A stretch of 64,000 bases of DNA from Frateuria flava (GCF_017837635.1 NZ_JAGJRS010000034.1:309943-373942), one strand, 5' to 3'; counted from the first letter of the stretch, positions 8,431-17,722 are shown. Numbers and translations: made by a program. Notes: generated from the letters alone by a model not told the origin.

Positions 8431-9823
8431 GGCGCAGCGGCGGCAGGGGCGGCAGCGTGGCCTTGAGGGTGGCGATGGCCGCGTCCAGATCGACCGAGGC
8501 CGCATCAGGGGAATCGCGCAGCAACTGCTCCAGAAGTACGTCCTGTGCCCGCCCGCGCTCGAGCGCGTAGGCGTAGGGCAGGTGAGTAAAGGTGACCATG
8601 CGGTAGCGCGCCATGAAGTGATCCGGGACCGCCCCGGCCAGGCGCGCGCCAAGCTCGCGTTTGGCCAGGTAGCGCGGGTCTGCGACCGAGTCGCGCATCT
8701 CCACGTAGTTTTCCAGCGCCATCCTGGCAATCGCATTGGCGTTGGGCTGCCGGATGCGCTGGAACTCGGCGAAGGCCTCGGCCGGATCGTTGCCATCCAG
8801 CAATCCGGCCAGCACCACGGTGTCCTCGAATCCGCAGTTCATGCCCTGGCCGTGGAAGGGCACGATGGCATGGGCGGCATCGCCGACCAGCAACGCGCGG
8901 CCGCCGAGGTGCCAGCGCTCCAGGTAAAGCGTGGCCAGCGTGCCGACCGGGTGGGCGTCGTAGTCCCCGGCGAACCCGGGCAACAGCGGCAGCAGGTCGG
9001 CGAAGTCGTCCTTGAAGAACGTCTCGGCTGTGCGCGCATCCGGCAGCGTGGCGAAGCTCGGGTACGGCCCCTGCGCGGGCAGGAACAGGGTCACGGTGAA
9101 ACTGCCCTCGGTGTTGGGCAGCGCGATGCACATATAGCCGCCGCGAGGCCAGATGTGCAGCGCGTTGGGCTCGATCGCGAACTGGTCGCGACCGCCGCCG
9201 TCGCGCAGCAACGCGGGCGGCAGGCGCGCGGCGGGCGGGATTTCCAGTTCCTTGTAGCCGTGTCCCAGCCATTCGGTGCGCTCGCCGAGCGGACGGTGGG
9301 CGTTCATCGCCGCGCGCAGGGCCGAGCCTGCGCCATCGGCGCCGATGATGACCGGTGCATCGAGCTCGCGTTCGATGCCGTCGAGATCGGCCACGCGCAT
9401 GCGGCCCGCGTCGAAATCGACACCCACCAGGCCCTGGCCGAAATGGAAGCGCACGCCAGCGGCTTCGGCCGCATCCAGCAGCAGCATGTTGAGGCCGCCG
9501 CGGGAAACCGACCAGATCACCTCGCTGTCATCCACGCCGTAGCGCTGCAGCCCGCTTCGCCCGTCGGTGGTGTGCACCATGCGGCCGCGCATCATCACGG
9601 CGTGCCGCAGCACGTCCTCGGCCAGGCCCGCGCTGCGCAAGGCCTGGAGGCCGCGCTCGGCCAGCGCCAGGTTGATCGACCGACCGCCGGCAAAGCCGGC
9701 TGTGCGCGGATCCGGACGCTTCTCGAACACGTCCACGGCAAAGCCACGCCGTGCCAGTTGCTGGGCGAGCAGCGCGCCGACCAGGCCGCCGCCGATCAGG
9801 GTGAGGGAAGGTTTGCTGCTCAT
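8423..9823 (-). CDS. kmo: Kynurenine 3-monooxygenase
   Basis: FAD- and NADPH-dependent hydroxylase converting L-kynurenine to 3-hydroxykynurenine with O2, a step of the tryptophan-to-NAD (quinolinate) pathway. The 466-residue protein has the dinucleotide-binding GGGLVG (11-16), GGRSINLALAERG (about 46-58, highly conserved in KMO), the second FAD motif LLVGDAAHAIVPFHGQGMNCGFED and a C-terminal helical region. The other kynurenine genes are not in the window. This enzyme needs oxygen, whereas the nadAB pair at 53394-55852 gives an oxygen-independent route to the same product. Confidence 0.95.
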   Translation of the reverse strand: MSSKPSLTLIGGGLVGALLAQQLARRGFAVDVFEKRPDPRTAGFAGGRSINLALAERGLQALRSAGLAEDVLRHAVMMRGRMVHTTDGRSGLQRYGVDDSEVIWSVSRGGLNMLLLDAAEAAGVRFHFGQGLVGVDFDAGRMRVADLDGIERELDAPVIIGADGAGSALRAAMNAHRPLGERTEWLGHGYKELEIPPAARLPPALLRDGGGRDQFAIEPNALHIWPRGGYMCIALPNTEGSFTVTLFLPAQGPYPSFATLPDARTAETFFKDDFADLLPLLPGFAGDYDAHPVGTLATLYLERWHLGGRALLVGDAAHAIVPFHGQGMNCGFEDTVVLAGLLDGNDPAEAFAEFQRIRQPNANAIARMALENYVEMRDSVADPRYLAKRELGARLAGAVPDHFMARYRMVTFTHLPYAYALERGRAQDVLLEQLLRDSPDAASVDLDAAIATLKATLPPLPPLRHG

Positions 9824-10107
9824 GGGCGATCCGTTGCGGGCATCGCCGAACTGTTCCGCAAGCGGGGCGGGGTTGCAATGCTTGCGGCCTTTTCCCTCCG
9901 GGGACGGGGGGCTGGCTCCCTATTCCCTCGGGCAGATGGCTGGGGTGAGGGGCCGTTCTTGCGGAGGAGTGGTCGGAACGAAGTTGTCGGTCGGGCAGCT
10001 ATGGGGCGGCTCCCCGCGAGCCCCGGCCCCTCATCCCAACCTTCTCCCCGGAAGGGAGAGGGGGCGAAGGTCGTCCTGACGGACGAGCGTCGTTTGATAA
10101 GAGCTGA
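9824..10107. other. Intergenic region holding an interspersed repeat element
   Basis: The 284-bp spacer between kmo and phaR contains one copy of a GC-rich element (about 9917-10064). No gene or clear promoter is seen apart from it. Confidence 0.6.
9917..10064. repeat. Interspersed GC-rich mini-element, copy 1
   Basis: It shares with 58365-58495 the blocks CTGGGGTGAGGGGCCG (9940-9955) and CTTGCG, then CCCCGCGAGCCCCG and a closing CTCCCCGGAAGGGAGAGG palindrome. Both copies sit between genes. No open frame of note is inside. Confidence 0.7.
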
Positions 10108-10584
10108 TCAGCCCTTACGGGTCTTGTTCGGCGGCGTCTGCGCGGCGGCGTCAAGAAAACCGCGCTGCATGGTTTTCCACGCATCCAGGTTGCGCTCGGT
10201 CAACTCGTTGAGCATCGACCAAGGCGTCTGCCCCATCAGGCTGTTGAGCTGGGCGCGGAATTGCTGCTGCTGGTCGAGGAACACCTGCAGGCTGCGCTCG
10301 AGGTAAGGCCCCATGAAGCCCTGCAGCGAGTCGCCATAGAAGCGGATGATCTGGCTGAGCAGTTGGGGCGAGAGCATGGGCTGCCCCTTTTCCTCGTGCT
10401 CGGAGATGATCTGCAACAGCACCGAGCGGGTCAGGTCCTCGCCGCTCTTGGCATCGCGGACCTCGAAGGTTTCGCCGTCCAGTACCAGCTGACGGACTTC
10501 TTCCAGCGTGATGTAGCTGGAGATCTCCGTGTCGTAGAGCCGGCGGTTCGGATACTTCTTGATGATGCGCAGTTTTTGTGCCAT
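10108..10584 (-). CDS. phaR: Polyhydroxyalkanoate synthesis repressor PhaR
   Basis: DNA- and PHB-binding regulator of polyhydroxyalkanoate granule genes. The start ATG 10582-10584 (MAQKLRIIKKYPNRRLYD) gives 158 residues. The N-terminal PHB/PHA accumulation regulator DNA-binding domain (IKKYPNRRLYDTEISSYITLEEVRQLV) is followed by the PHB-binding helical domain (ISEHEEKGQPMLSPQLLSQIIRFYGDSLQGFMGPYLE). No pha synthase or phasin gene is nearby. An upstream in-frame extension of 15 residues looks non-coding. Confidence 0.93.
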   Translation of the reverse strand: MAQKLRIIKKYPNRRLYDTEISSYITLEEVRQLVLDGETFEVRDAKSGEDLTRSVLLQIISEHEEKGQPMLSPQLLSQIIRFYGDSLQGFMGPYLERSLQVFLDQQQQFRAQLNSLMGQTPWSMLNELTERNLDAWKTMQRGFLDAAAQTPPNKTRKG

Positions 10585-10672
10585 GCGGCACACGCTAGCA
10601 GAACGTATTGCGCTGCACCAGACATCCATGCTGCACCCGCCGGTGCAGCAAAGAAACCCATGCCGCTACGCG

Positions 10673-12226
10673 TCAATGGCCTACCGCGCCGCCCGCGCTG
10701 CCGAACGGCGGCCGGGCAAACCAGAGGATCGGGATCAGCAGCACGAACAGCACCGCGCAGGCGAGGAACACGTCGTTCACGGCCAGTGTCAGCGACTCGC
10801 GGGTGACCAGCTGGTTGAGCAGGCCCAGGCCCTGCGTGTGCGACAGGCCCATGTGCGACGTCTGCTGCAGGAAGCCGGTGGCCGCCTGGTGCGTCGCGTC
10901 GATGTTCTCGGTCAACGTGGCGTGGTGCGTCTCGCCCCGGTGCTGCCAGAGGGTCACCGTCACCGCGGTGGACATGCTCGACCCCATCGTGCGGCAGAAG
11001 TTGGACAGGCCGGTGGCGCTGGCGATCTGATCCTGCGGCAACCCGGACAGGTAGATCTGGTTGAGCGGGATGAAGAAGCAGGGGATGGCGATGCCCATCA
11101 CGAAGCGCGGCCACACCAGCGACGAGAACGACGCCAGGCTGTTGAACGTCGAAAACCAGTAGGAGGTGATGGCGAACACGATGAAGGAGAACGTCACTAC
11201 CCCGCGCAGCTCGAGCCGGTGCAGGTTGCGACCCAGGATCGGCGCCATCAGGAAAGCCAGCACGCCCACCGGCGCGGTGGCCAGGCCGGCCCAGGTGGCG
11301 GTGTAATCGAGCGTTACCTGCAGCCACAGCGGGAACACCACATTGATGCCGAAGAACGCGAACATGCCGAGCGTCAGGGCGATGACGCCCACGGTGAAGT
11401 TGCGTTCCTTGAACAGCGACAGCTCCACCACCGGATGCTTCGCGTGCAGTTCCCAAACGATCAGGAAGGTAAGGCAGACCAAAGCCACGATACCCAGCGT
11501 GGTGATCATGGGCGAGGCGAACCAGTCGTTGTCGTTGCCGTTGTCGAGCATGAACTGCAGCGCGCCCACGCCGACCACCAGCAAGCCCAGGCCGACTGCA
11601 TCGATCGGTGTCTTGGCCGTTTTGGTCTCGCGCTTGCGCAGCAGGCCCCAGGTGATCACCGCCGCGGCCAGGCCCACCGGGAGGTTGATGTAGAAGATCC
11701 ACGGCCAGGAGAAATTGTCGGTCAGCCAGCCACCCAGGATCGGACCGAAGATCGGTGCCACCACCACGGTCATCGCCCACAGCGCCAGCGCGATGCCCTG
11801 TTTCGCCTTCGGGTAGCTCGACAGCAGCAGCGTGAGCGAGAGCGCCACCATCGGGCCGGAACCGGCGCCCTGCAGCAGGCGGGCGATCACCAGCAGCGGC
11901 ATCGAGGTCGCCAGCCCGCACACCATCGAGAAGGTAACGAACAGCAGCACCGACACGACGAAGCTGCGCACCTCGCCGAAACGCCGCGCGATCCAGCCGG
12001 TCAGCGGCTGCATGATCGCGCTGGCCAATGCGTAGGAACTGATCGTCCAGGTACCTTCGCTCGGACTCACGCCCAGGCTGCCGGCGATATGCGGCACCGC
12101 CACGTTGACGATGGTCATGTCCAGCACTTCCATGAACGTGCTGAACGCGACGGCGATGGTGAGCAGCACCAGCGCCGCGCCATGCAGGGGCGGCAGCGGC
12201 TGGGTGTCGTTGGGCGTGGCGGCCAT
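10673..12226 (-). CDS. emrB: Multidrug efflux MFS transporter, EmrB/DHA2 family
   Basis: Inner-membrane proton-driven exporter with 14 predicted helices (517 residues). Motif A-like GWIARRFGEVRSFVVS and antiporter motif C region ARLLQGAGSGPMVALS are present, together with the MEVLDMTIVNVAVPHIAGSL segment that marks DHA2 members. It is the last gene of a minus-strand operon marR, outer-membrane factor, emrA, emrB, so it should form a tripartite pump exporting hydrophobic drugs or phenolics. The gap to emrA is 17 bases. Confidence 0.93.
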   Translation of the reverse strand: MAATPNDTQPLPPLHGAALVLLTIAVAFSTFMEVLDMTIVNVAVPHIAGSLGVSPSEGTWTISSYALASAIMQPLTGWIARRFGEVRSFVVSVLLFVTFSMVCGLATSMPLLVIARLLQGAGSGPMVALSLTLLLSSYPKAKQGIALALWAMTVVVAPIFGPILGGWLTDNFSWPWIFYINLPVGLAAAVITWGLLRKRETKTAKTPIDAVGLGLLVVGVGALQFMLDNGNDNDWFASPMITTLGIVALVCLTFLIVWELHAKHPVVELSLFKERNFTVGVIALTLGMFAFFGINVVFPLWLQVTLDYTATWAGLATAPVGVLAFLMAPILGRNLHRLELRGVVTFSFIVFAITSYWFSTFNSLASFSSLVWPRFVMGIAIPCFFIPLNQIYLSGLPQDQIASATGLSNFCRTMGSSMSTAVTVTLWQHRGETHHATLTENIDATHQAATGFLQQTSHMGLSHTQGLGLLNQLVTRESLTLAVNDVFLACAVLFVLLIPILWFARPPFGSAGGAVGH

Positions 12227-12243
12227 GGGGAGGGGCCTTCAGG

Positions 12244-13437
12244 TTATCTGGCGCGGGGCAGGTTGGCCTGGATGATGCGCTGGGCCTCGTCCTCGGCCTT
12301 GCCCATCAGGCGGTCGTACACGCTCGTCTGGGCGACCGGCTGCTGGGCCGGCGCCTGTGCCAGCACCGGGCCGCGATCGTCCGTGATGTCCACGGTCACG
12401 TCGGTCGACAGGCCCACGCGCAGCGGGTGCTTGTCCAGTTCCCGGTTGTCCAGCGCGATGCGTACCGGCACGCGCTGCACCACCTTGATCCAGTTGCCGG
12501 TGGCGTTCTGCGCCGGCAGCAGCGAGAAAGCACTGCCGGTGCCGGCGCCCAGGCCGACCACCTTGCCGTGATACTCGACGTCGCCGCCGTAGATGTCCGC
12601 CTCCACGGTGGCCGGCTGGCCGATGCGGATGTGCTGGAGCTGGCCTTCCTTGAAGTTGGCGTCGATCCACAGGTCATGCAGCGGCACTACGGTCATCAAC
12701 TGCTGGCCGGGCGCGATGCTGTTGCCCAGCTGCACGCTGCGCTGGGCCACGTATCCGGAAACCGGCGCCAAGATGGCGTTGCGCTGTGCGGCGATCCACG
12801 CGGCGCGGAAGTTGGCGCGGGCCTGCAGCACTGAGGGGTTCTCGGCCACGTCGGTGCCTTCGACCGCGGCGTGCGCGGCGGCGGCCTGCGCCTTCGCCGC
12901 TTCCAGGCCGGCGCGCGCCTGCGCCACGCCATCGCGCAGGTGCTGCACGATCTCGGGCGATTCGGCATGTGCGGCCAGCAGCGGAAGGTGGCGCTTCAGG
13001 TCGGCTTCGAGCTTGTCCAGCTCCAGCCTGCGCGCGGTGACCTGTGCGTCGGCGCCGGTGGCCGAACTGGTCTGCTGGCGCACACCGCGCACCGCTTGCG
13101 CCAGCGCGCTGCGTGCCTGCGCCAGGCGCACCTGCGCGTCGGTCGGGTCGAGCTTGACCAGCACCTGGCCGGCCTCCACGCGCTGGGTATCGTCGGCCAT
13201 GATCGCCACCACGGTGCCGGGCACCTGCGAGGAGATCGTCACCTGGTTCCCGCCGACGTAGGCGTTGTCGGTCTTTTCGCGGTGGGAGAACACGAACAGC
13301 CACAACAGCAGCCAGATCAGCGCAGCCAGGATGAACACCGCGGCCACGATCAGCAGTGCGCGGCGGCGCTTGGCCGGATTCTTGGCGGCCAGGCCGCTGT
13401 CGTTGTCGGCGGACTTGTCGGCTTCAGTGGCGCTCAT
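12244..13437 (-). CDS. emrA: Efflux periplasmic adaptor, EmrA/HlyD family
   Basis: Membrane fusion protein linking the EmrB-type pump to the outer-membrane channel. The start ATG 13435-13437 (MSATEADKS) gives 397 residues. One N-terminal transmembrane helix (about 28-50) is followed by the lipoyl half-motifs (NQVTISSQVPGTVVAIMADDTQRVEAG and APVSGYVAQRSVQLGNSIAPG), a long alpha-hairpin between them, and a beta-barrel with NATGNWIKVVQRVPVRI, diagnostic of EmrA. It overlaps the end of the outer-membrane factor gene by 14 bases. Confidence 0.94.
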   Translation of the reverse strand: MSATEADKSADNDSGLAAKNPAKRRRALLIVAAVFILAALIWLLLWLFVFSHREKTDNAYVGGNQVTISSQVPGTVVAIMADDTQRVEAGQVLVKLDPTDAQVRLAQARSALAQAVRGVRQQTSSATGADAQVTARRLELDKLEADLKRHLPLLAAHAESPEIVQHLRDGVAQARAGLEAAKAQAAAAHAAVEGTDVAENPSVLQARANFRAAWIAAQRNAILAPVSGYVAQRSVQLGNSIAPGQQLMTVVPLHDLWIDANFKEGQLQHIRIGQPATVEADIYGGDVEYHGKVVGLGAGTGSAFSLLPAQNATGNWIKVVQRVPVRIALDNRELDKHPLRVGLSTDVTVDITDDRGPVLAQAPAQQPVAQTSVYDRLMGKAEDEAQRIIQANLPRAR

Positions 13438-14899
13438 GATCGGCTCCAGGGGAAGGGGCGTTGGATGCGGTTTCGGAGGGGATGTCGCTGCGGTAGCCGC
13501 CGCCGAGCGCCTTGACCAGCGCCAGATCGGTGGCCAAGGCCTGCGCGTGGAGCTGGGTGGCCGCGTCACGCTGCTGCAGCAGCGTCAATTCGGCGGCGAG
13601 GGTTTCCCGGCCATCGCGCACGCCCTGGCGCAGACGCGCCTGGGCATTGGCGAGCAGCCGCTCGTCCGCGGCCAGCTGAGTCTGCTGCTGCTCGCGCTGC
13701 GCAGCGACTTGCTCGGCCCCCAGCGCCTGCGTGGCGACATCGCGGGCGGCCGCCAGCACCGTGCTGCGGTACTGCGCCACCGCGCTGTCGATCTGCGCGC
13801 GGCTGAGGCCGTAGTTCGCCTCGAGTGCGCCACCTTCGAAAATCGGCAGGTGCAGTGCCGGCGTAACCGCAAAAACACGGCTGCCGGTGGTCAGAAGCTT
13901 TCCCATGTCGATGCTGGACAAGCCGGCCAATGCGGTGAGGCTCAGGTCAGGGAAGAATTGTGCGCGGGCCACGTCGGCCTGCTTGAGGGCCGCCTCGACC
14001 TGCCAGCGACTGGCGGCGATGTCCGGACGTCGGGCGATCAGGTCCAGGCTCGCCTGTTCGGGCAGGCCCGGGGCGACGGTGGGCAGCGGGCGGGCCTTGA
14101 GGTCCGCCAGTTCCGACGGCGATACGCCGAGCAGCGAGGCGAGCACCACGCGGTTGATCCTGGCCGAGCCCTCAATGGCGGTGCGCATCTGACGAAGTTG
14201 CGCCAACTGCGCCTGCGCCTGCTCGGCGGTATCCGCCAGGTCGACGCCTTGATGCACGCGAAGCTGGGCGATATGCAACAACTGTCCGCCGGCGGCGAGC
14301 GACTGGTCGGCGAGCGCCAGCCGTGCCTGGTCGGCCTGCCAGCCGAAATAGGTATTGGCGACCGCGTACTGCAGCGCCAGCGCCGCCGCGCTGCGCTGGG
14401 CCCCGGCGGCATGCGCCTGGTCCAGTGCCGCTTCGACCGTCGCCCGCTTTTTGCCCCACCAGTCGAAGTCGTACTTCAACTGCACGCCAAGATCGGCCTG
14501 GCTGTACCAGGTGAAACCGAGAAACCGGGCCGGTATCAGGCCGTGCTCGCTCATGCGCTGTCGCGCATACTGGGCGTTACCGTTGACCGTCAATCCCATC
14601 TGCGCAGCAGCCAGGCGAGCGGACTGCTCGGCGCTCTGCACGCGGCTTTGCGCCAGTGCAAGATCGGGCGCCTGGCGCAGCGCGCGTTCCATCAGCCCGT
14701 CGAGCTGTGGATCGCCGTAGGCGTGCCACCAGCGTGCGTCCGGCCAGCCTGCGCGCGTGGCGGTTTCCAGGCCGGCGAGCGGAACGTCATCGCGCAGCTG
14801 CGGTGCAGACAGCTTCGCCGGTGGCGTGGCACAGGCAGCCAGCGACAAAGCCGTTGCCGCGGCCAGCGCGGTGCGAAGGCGGAGCATGGCAGGTTTCAT
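13424..14899 (-). CDS. Outer-membrane efflux lipoprotein, NodT/OprM family
   Basis: TolC-like channel of the pump. The 491-residue protein has a lipoprotein signal with lipobox LAAC (Cys23). It then shows the two OEP repeats of alternating coiled helices and beta strands, for example WPDARWWHAYGDPQLDGLMERAL and the RRPDIAASRWQVEAALKQADVARAQFFPDLSLTA block typical of NodT proteins. The start overlaps the marR stop as ATGA (14896-14899). Usual length, no lesion. Confidence 0.93.
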   Translation of the reverse strand: MKPAMLRLRTALAAATALSLAACATPPAKLSAPQLRDDVPLAGLETATRAGWPDARWWHAYGDPQLDGLMERALRQAPDLALAQSRVQSAEQSARLAAAQMGLTVNGNAQYARQRMSEHGLIPARFLGFTWYSQADLGVQLKYDFDWWGKKRATVEAALDQAHAAGAQRSAAALALQYAVANTYFGWQADQARLALADQSLAAGGQLLHIAQLRVHQGVDLADTAEQAQAQLAQLRQMRTAIEGSARINRVVLASLLGVSPSELADLKARPLPTVAPGLPEQASLDLIARRPDIAASRWQVEAALKQADVARAQFFPDLSLTALAGLSSIDMGKLLTTGSRVFAVTPALHLPIFEGGALEANYGLSRAQIDSAVAQYRSTVLAAARDVATQALGAEQVAAQREQQQTQLAADERLLANAQARLRQGVRDGRETLAAELTLLQQRDAATQLHAQALATDLALVKALGGGYRSDIPSETASNAPSPGADHERH

Positions 14900-15432
14900 G
14901 GAGCGTCCTTCGGGAAAGTGGACTCGTCCAGCTGGTCCAGGTTGTCGGCGAGCTTGCGCAGCAGGCGGCTGAAACTACGCTTGTCGGCATCGTTGAAGCC
15001 AGCGAATGCCGCGCTCACGCGGGGGAACAACGGCGGCAGCAACTTCTGGACGAAACGCCGACCGGCGGGAGTGATGCGGATCACCACCCGGCGACGATCT
15101 TCCTCGCTGGCACCACGGGTGATCAGCCCGCGCTTGACCAGCGCGTTGGCGATGCGGGTCATGTTGGTGGCGCCCTGCGAGGTGTACTCGCAAAGCTCAC
15201 CCGGCGTGGAACTACCGTCCGGGCGGCTGTACAGGATCATCAGTGTGAGGAAGTCGCTGTGGTTGACCTTGTGCGGCTTGAGCGCCTCTTCCACTGCGTC
15301 GTCGAAGGCGTGACCGACCATCAGCAGCAGGCGGGTGAGACGGGCTTCGACGGCAGGCATGTCGGGGATGACCTGGCTCACCCGCCCGATCCCCTCGTCC
15401 ATCATCACGATGCAATCGCCCAGCCGAGCCAT
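14896..15432 (-). CDS. MarR-family transcriptional regulator of the efflux operon
   Basis: Winged-helix dimeric repressor, 178 residues. The DNA-binding core is TPGELCEYTSQGATNMTRIANALVKRGLITRGASEEDRRRVVIRITPAGR, with the wing at EEDRRRV. It is first in the operon and translationally coupled to the outer-membrane factor, the common layout of emrRAB-type loci. Autoregulation in response to small phenolic ligands is inferred. A palindrome 16-27 bases upstream of its start is a candidate operator. Confidence 0.92.
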   Translation of the reverse strand: MARLGDCIVMMDEGIGRVSQVIPDMPAVEARLTRLLLMVGHAFDDAVEEALKPHKVNHSDFLTLMILYSRPDGSSTPGELCEYTSQGATNMTRIANALVKRGLITRGASEEDRRRVVIRITPAGRRFVQKLLPPLFPRVSAAFAGFNDADKRSFSRLLRKLADNLDQLDESTFPKDAP

Positions 15433-15459
15433 TTCACCAACTCATATTTCACCAGTGAA
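15431..15459. promoter_or_regulatory. Candidate MarR operator
   Basis: TTCACCAGTGAA (15448-15459) is an inverted repeat with a two-base centre, just upstream of the marR start. ATTTCACCA occurs twice (15431-15439 and 15446-15454) with a 15-base period. The AT-rich block AACAAAAATA beside it could hold promoter elements. Confidence 0.5.
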
Positions 15460-15558
15460 CAAAAATAGCGCGGGAGAAGAACCCAGGCAAGTGCCGGTGG
15501 AAGCAAACGTGCGCGACGGGCGCCCCGCCGTGTCGCGGGTCGCGTACCGGGTGCGTTC

Positions 15559-16401
15559 CTACAGAGAAGCTGGAGGAGCGAGGCCGAACAGTCGACAGGC
15601 GTTCGCCGTGGTGGCGGCAGCGATAGCTTCGGCGGACCCGCCGCGCAGTTCGGCGATGGTCTGCAACGTGTCCAGCATACGGACCGGTTCGTTGCGTGCA
15701 CCCTGATGGCCGGCATTCGGCTGGTCGGGCGCGTCCGTCTCCAGCAGCAGATGGTCGATCGGCATGTTCGCGACCAGTCCGCGCAGCCGTTTGGCGCGTG
15801 GGTAGGTGACCGGTCCGCCGATGCCAAGCATGAATCCCATTTCGTAGAGCCGCTCGGCCTGTTGTGCGCTCCCGGCGAAGCTGTGCACGACGCCACGCAG
15901 GCCAGCGAAGCGGCGAAGGGCGAGCACGACTTCTTCCACCGCGCGGCGGGCGTGCACGATCACCGGCAGATCGAATTCCTGCGCCAGTGCCAGTTGTTGC
16001 TCGAAGTAGTACTGCTGCAGCTCGCGGTCGAGTTCCTGCACATAGAAGTCCAGCCCGATCTCGCCCAATGCGACGGCGTTGCCGCTGCCGAGGCGCTCGC
16101 GCAGCACATCCAGGTGCTCGGGCCGGTGCTGCGCGAGGAACAGAGGATGCAGGCCGTATGCCGGGTAGAGACCCTGGTGCCGCTGGCACAATGCGTCGAT
16201 GCGTGGCCAACTTGCCGCGTCGATACCCGGCACTACCATCGAGCGCACGCCAGCCTCGGCGGCGCAGGCCAGCACCTGCGCACGGTCGGCGTCGAAGCTC
16301 GCATCGTCGATGTGCACGTGGCTGTCGACCAGCCAGGGGGCGGGCAGGGAGACAGGCGGATGTGAGTGGTTCGTCACGCGTTCGTCACTTCGGTTGCGCA
16401 T
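15559..16401 (-). CDS. tatD: TatD-family metal-dependent deoxyribonuclease
   Basis: Metal-dependent hydrolase of the TatD DNase family (280 residues, TIM barrel). The metal ligands are visible in order: DSHVHID near residue 26, GEIGLDFY, the single conserved histidine in VIVHARRA, HSFAG and the aspartate in LLETDAPDQPNAGHQG. The first ATG has no clear ribosome-binding site, and a GTG eight codons downstream (at 16377) is an alternative start. It lies convergent to nothing and downstream of an unrelated spacer, probably monocistronic. Confidence 0.93.
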   Translation of the reverse strand: MRNRSDERVTNHSHPPVSLPAPWLVDSHVHIDDASFDADRAQVLACAAEAGVRSMVVPGIDAASWPRIDALCQRHQGLYPAYGLHPLFLAQHRPEHLDVLRERLGSGNAVALGEIGLDFYVQELDRELQQYYFEQQLALAQEFDLPVIVHARRAVEEVVLALRRFAGLRGVVHSFAGSAQQAERLYEMGFMLGIGGPVTYPRAKRLRGLVANMPIDHLLLETDAPDQPNAGHQGARNEPVRMLDTLQTIAELRGGSAEAIAAATTANACRLFGLAPPASL

Positions 16402-16519
16402 AGGGAAAAATGTCTAGGCCAGATTCAGTATGGCGAAGGTTCAATGGTCCCGCAGGTGAATGGTGGACGCATGGCGCTTCCGCTACGCCGCGATGAATGA
16501 AACGAAGGAGAGGCAAGTC

Positions 16520-17104
16520 ATGAACAGGTTGATGGTCAATGCGCTTCAGGTGGGGATCGCGACGGCGCTCGCGATGGGCATTTCGGCTTGCAACCGCGAC
16601 GCCAGCGCCGATGCCGGCCTGGCCAATGCCGCGTCCACCGCCTCGGGCGCGGACAGTGGCGCCAAGTACGCGCGCGTGGTCAGCGTCGACCCGATCCGCA
16701 AGACGGTGAACAACCCGCGCCAGGTGTGCCACGACGAGGTGGTGACACATAACGAGCCGCCGAAGGACCAGCACCAGATCGCCGGCACGGCGATCGGCGC
16801 GGTCGCTGGCGGCCTGCTGGGCCACCAGGTTGGCGGCGGCAAGGGCAAGACCCTGGCCACCGTGGCGGGCGCAGTCGCGGGCGGCTACGCCGGCAAGAAG
16901 ATCCAGGAGAACCGCCAGGAGGCCAAGGTCACGTCCACGACTGAGCGCAAGTGCGAGACGGTCAACGACTCCAGCACCAAGGTGGTCGGCTACAACGTGC
17001 GTTACGAATACAACGGTGTCACCCGCACGACGCGGATGGACCATGACCCGGGCGACCGCGTCCAGGTGCAAGAGGGTGTCGTGTCGGTTTCCGACGCGCA
17101 ATAA
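16520..17104 (+). CDS. Glycine-zipper 2TM lipoprotein (SlyB/OsmB-like)
   Basis: A 194-residue predicted outer-membrane lipoprotein. The ATG at 16520 has an AAGGAG ribosome-binding site and begins MNRLMVNALQVGIATALAMG, with lipobox-like ISAC giving the acylated Cys. The centre has the glycine-zipper helices IAGTAIGAVAGGLLGHQVGGG and TLATVAGAVAGGYAGKKIQ, followed by a beta-rich C-terminal domain with VGYNVRYEYNGVTRTTRMDHDPG. Such proteins sit in the outer membrane and affect envelope integrity. It has a paralogue 78 bases downstream. Confidence 0.85.
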   Translation: MNRLMVNALQVGIATALAMGISACNRDASADAGLANAASTASGADSGAKYARVVSVDPIRKTVNNPRQVCHDEVVTHNEPPKDQHQIAGTAIGAVAGGLLGHQVGGGKGKTLATVAGAVAGGYAGKKIQENRQEAKVTSTTERKCETVNDSSTKVVGYNVRYEYNGVTRTTRMDHDPGDRVQVQEGVVSVSDAQ

Positions 17105-17182
17105 CGGGCTGACACAATCTATGCGGTCCATGGACGGACCGCACGCGATCATCGACCCCATCCCACATCGAGGAGTCGCGCC

Positions 17183-17668
17183 ATGTTCAACCGATCACGC
17201 AATGTCGCGCTGGCCGCCGCTTTGGCGGGTAGCCTCGCCCTCGGCGGTTGCGCCACGGGTCCGTACAACAACAATGGCGGTTACAACAACGGTGGTTACC
17301 AGAACTCCAGCTATGGCAGCACGCGCTGCCAGAACTGCGGTGTGGTGCAGGACATCCAGCAGGTCTACGTGCAGGACAACGGTCACGGCACCCTGGGTGC
17401 GGTGATCGGCGCGGTCGCCGGCGGCGTGCTGGGCAACCAGGTCGGCAAGGGCGATGGGCGGAAGGCGGCGACGGTCGCCGGCGCAGTCGCCGGTGGCGTG
17501 GTCGGCAACCAGGTGGGCAAGCGGGCGGGCAACGGCGACACGCCAGCCTGGCGCATCACGGTGCGGCTGGACAATGGCCAGTACGCCACGGTGACGCAGA
17601 AGGAGGACCCGGGCCTTCGCGTGGGTGACTACGCGCAGGTTCGCGGCGACCACGTCTACGCTATGTAG
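17183..17668 (+). CDS. Glycine-zipper 2TM lipoprotein, second copy
   Basis: A 161-residue paralogue of the preceding gene. The lipobox is LGGC (Cys23), and a low-complexity linker rich in Asn, Gly and Tyr follows. The glycine zippers are LGAVIGAVAGGVLGNQVGKG and AATVAGAVAGGVVGNQVGKR, and a C-terminal beta domain ends the protein. A CQNC pair (CGVVQD context, about residue 50) is peculiar to this copy. Expression together with the first copy is likely, and a strong terminator follows at 17695. Confidence 0.85.
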   Translation: MFNRSRNVALAAALAGSLALGGCATGPYNNNGGYNNGGYQNSSYGSTRCQNCGVVQDIQQVYVQDNGHGTLGAVIGAVAGGVLGNQVGKGDGRKAATVAGAVAGGVVGNQVGKRAGNGDTPAWRITVRLDNGQYATVTQKEDPGLRVGDYAQVRGDHVYAM

Positions 17669-17694
17669 CGTCCAGACGTATAGACGTCCAAAAA

Positions 17695-17722
17695 GAAAGG
17701 CCCTCTCGCGAGGGCCTTTTTG
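17695..17722. terminator. Bidirectional rho-independent terminator
   Basis: The stem AAAGGCCCTC / GAGGGCCTTT (17696-17705 with 17710-17719) has a TCGC loop, followed by T residues on the plus strand and by a T-rich tract on the minus strand. It separates the plus-strand lipoprotein gene from the convergent SleB-like gene. Confidence 0.9.

Noticed and set aside
12105..12118. TTGAC-GATG-GTCAT, close to a Dnr/Fnr box
   Set aside because: It lies within the emrB coding region, away from a start codon, with one mismatch. No regulatory role is plausible.
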